The notes beneath the pieces were generated by a model that saw only the letters and a program-made list of their open reading frames with translations, made no database searches and was not told the origin of the DNA. From Arenibacter certesii DSM 19833 (GTDB lineage: Bacteria > Bacteroidota > Bacteroidia > Flavobacteriales > Flavobacteriaceae), in contig NZ_AUCB01000007.1 of the NCBI RefSeq assembly GCF_000429545.1, positions 1 through 64,000 on the forward strand: a DNA stretch of 64,000 nucleotides. Direction: 5' to 3'. The translations under genes were made by a program, and so were the position numbers. Positions 63,876 through 64,000 of this stretch are shown here, in pieces. How positions within the stretch are numbered: position 1 is the stretch's first letter; each line of letters opens with the position of its first letter.

Positions 63876-64000
63876 AGTACTATCGCTTTTCTATCCCCAC
63901 TATATATAACTTTTTAAAAGCGGGAAAAAAGATTGGGTTGCTAAGGTACAATTCTCATTTGAAATTCTATATTACCACCCCACACTTCTTATTAAAACAA

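Noticed and set aside
1-64000. CRISPR array, prophage, tRNA or rRNA genes
   Set aside because: No regularly spaced repeats, phage structural genes, clover-leaf-like sequences or rRNA signatures were seen on either strand, although reading by eye can miss a tRNA.

Overview
The window looks like chromosomal DNA of a marine-type Flavobacteriaceae member (Bacteroidota). The signs are low GC, a SusC/SusD pair, an almost complete SprA (type IX secretion and gliding), several PorP/SprF-type proteins, a CHU_C-type sorting domain, scarce Shine-Dalgarno sequences, and promoters of the Bacteroidota form TTG-N18/20-TAnnTTTG. The left edge (1-196) is the 5' end of a transposase gene that is GC-richer than its surroundings. 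Everything else reads as intact chromosome. I saw no rRNA, tRNA or CRISPR array.

Layout. 380-8962: an orphan SusC/SusD pair, an S9 prolyl-oligopeptidase-type peptidase, a DUF1080 lipoprotein and an unknown lipoprotein. 9066-24911: a stress and nucleotide-salvage island. It holds a beta-CASP metallo-beta-lactamase RNase, an ATP-cone/PD-(D/E)XK protein, six universal stress proteins (USPs), a response regulator fused to a CRP/FNR-type DNA-binding protein, a PAS histidine kinase, a TerB-like protein, deoC-deoD, a SanA-like protein, an atypical Nramp-family transporter and two small unknowns. 24980-32815: a surface system made of a giant Calx-beta adhesin, a PorP/SprF protein and an OmpA/PD40 protein. 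33063-38838: housekeeping genes (fabD, gamma carbonic anhydrase, a second PorP/SprF, an Nfu protein, dodecin, MscS, tsaB). 38857-44593: a MacAB/TolC-like exporter with a separate ATPase and two permeases. 45112-50424: a cytochrome oxidase subunit and assembly cluster. 50642-63875: tonB, vanZ, gcvH, sprA, ruvA, malic enzyme and queG.

The most interesting result is a composite promoter found four times in the stress island. Each copy has a CRP/FNR-like operator, TGAT-N4-GTCA, followed after exactly 23 bp by a Bacteroidota -7 element (TAnnTTTG, at most one mismatch). The copies lie upstream of three separate usp genes (starts 12407, 15324, 19478) and of deoC-deoD (start 21071). The operator centre falls near -41, the position of a class II CRP/FNR activator, and the usual -33 TTG is absent. 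The response regulator-CRP fusion encoded in the same island is the obvious candidate activator. A testable model is that the PAS kinase and this regulator switch on the USPs and deoxynucleoside breakdown together under energy or oxygen stress, alongside an ATP-cone nuclease-like protein and an RNase.

Elsewhere the sequence shows classic Bacteroidota promoters before ctaB, the second cox subunit III gene and gcvH. Strong hairpin terminators lie at 321-350, 37198-37216, 47333-47358 and 50597-50618. Functions are inferred from motifs and family knowledge only; no database search was run.
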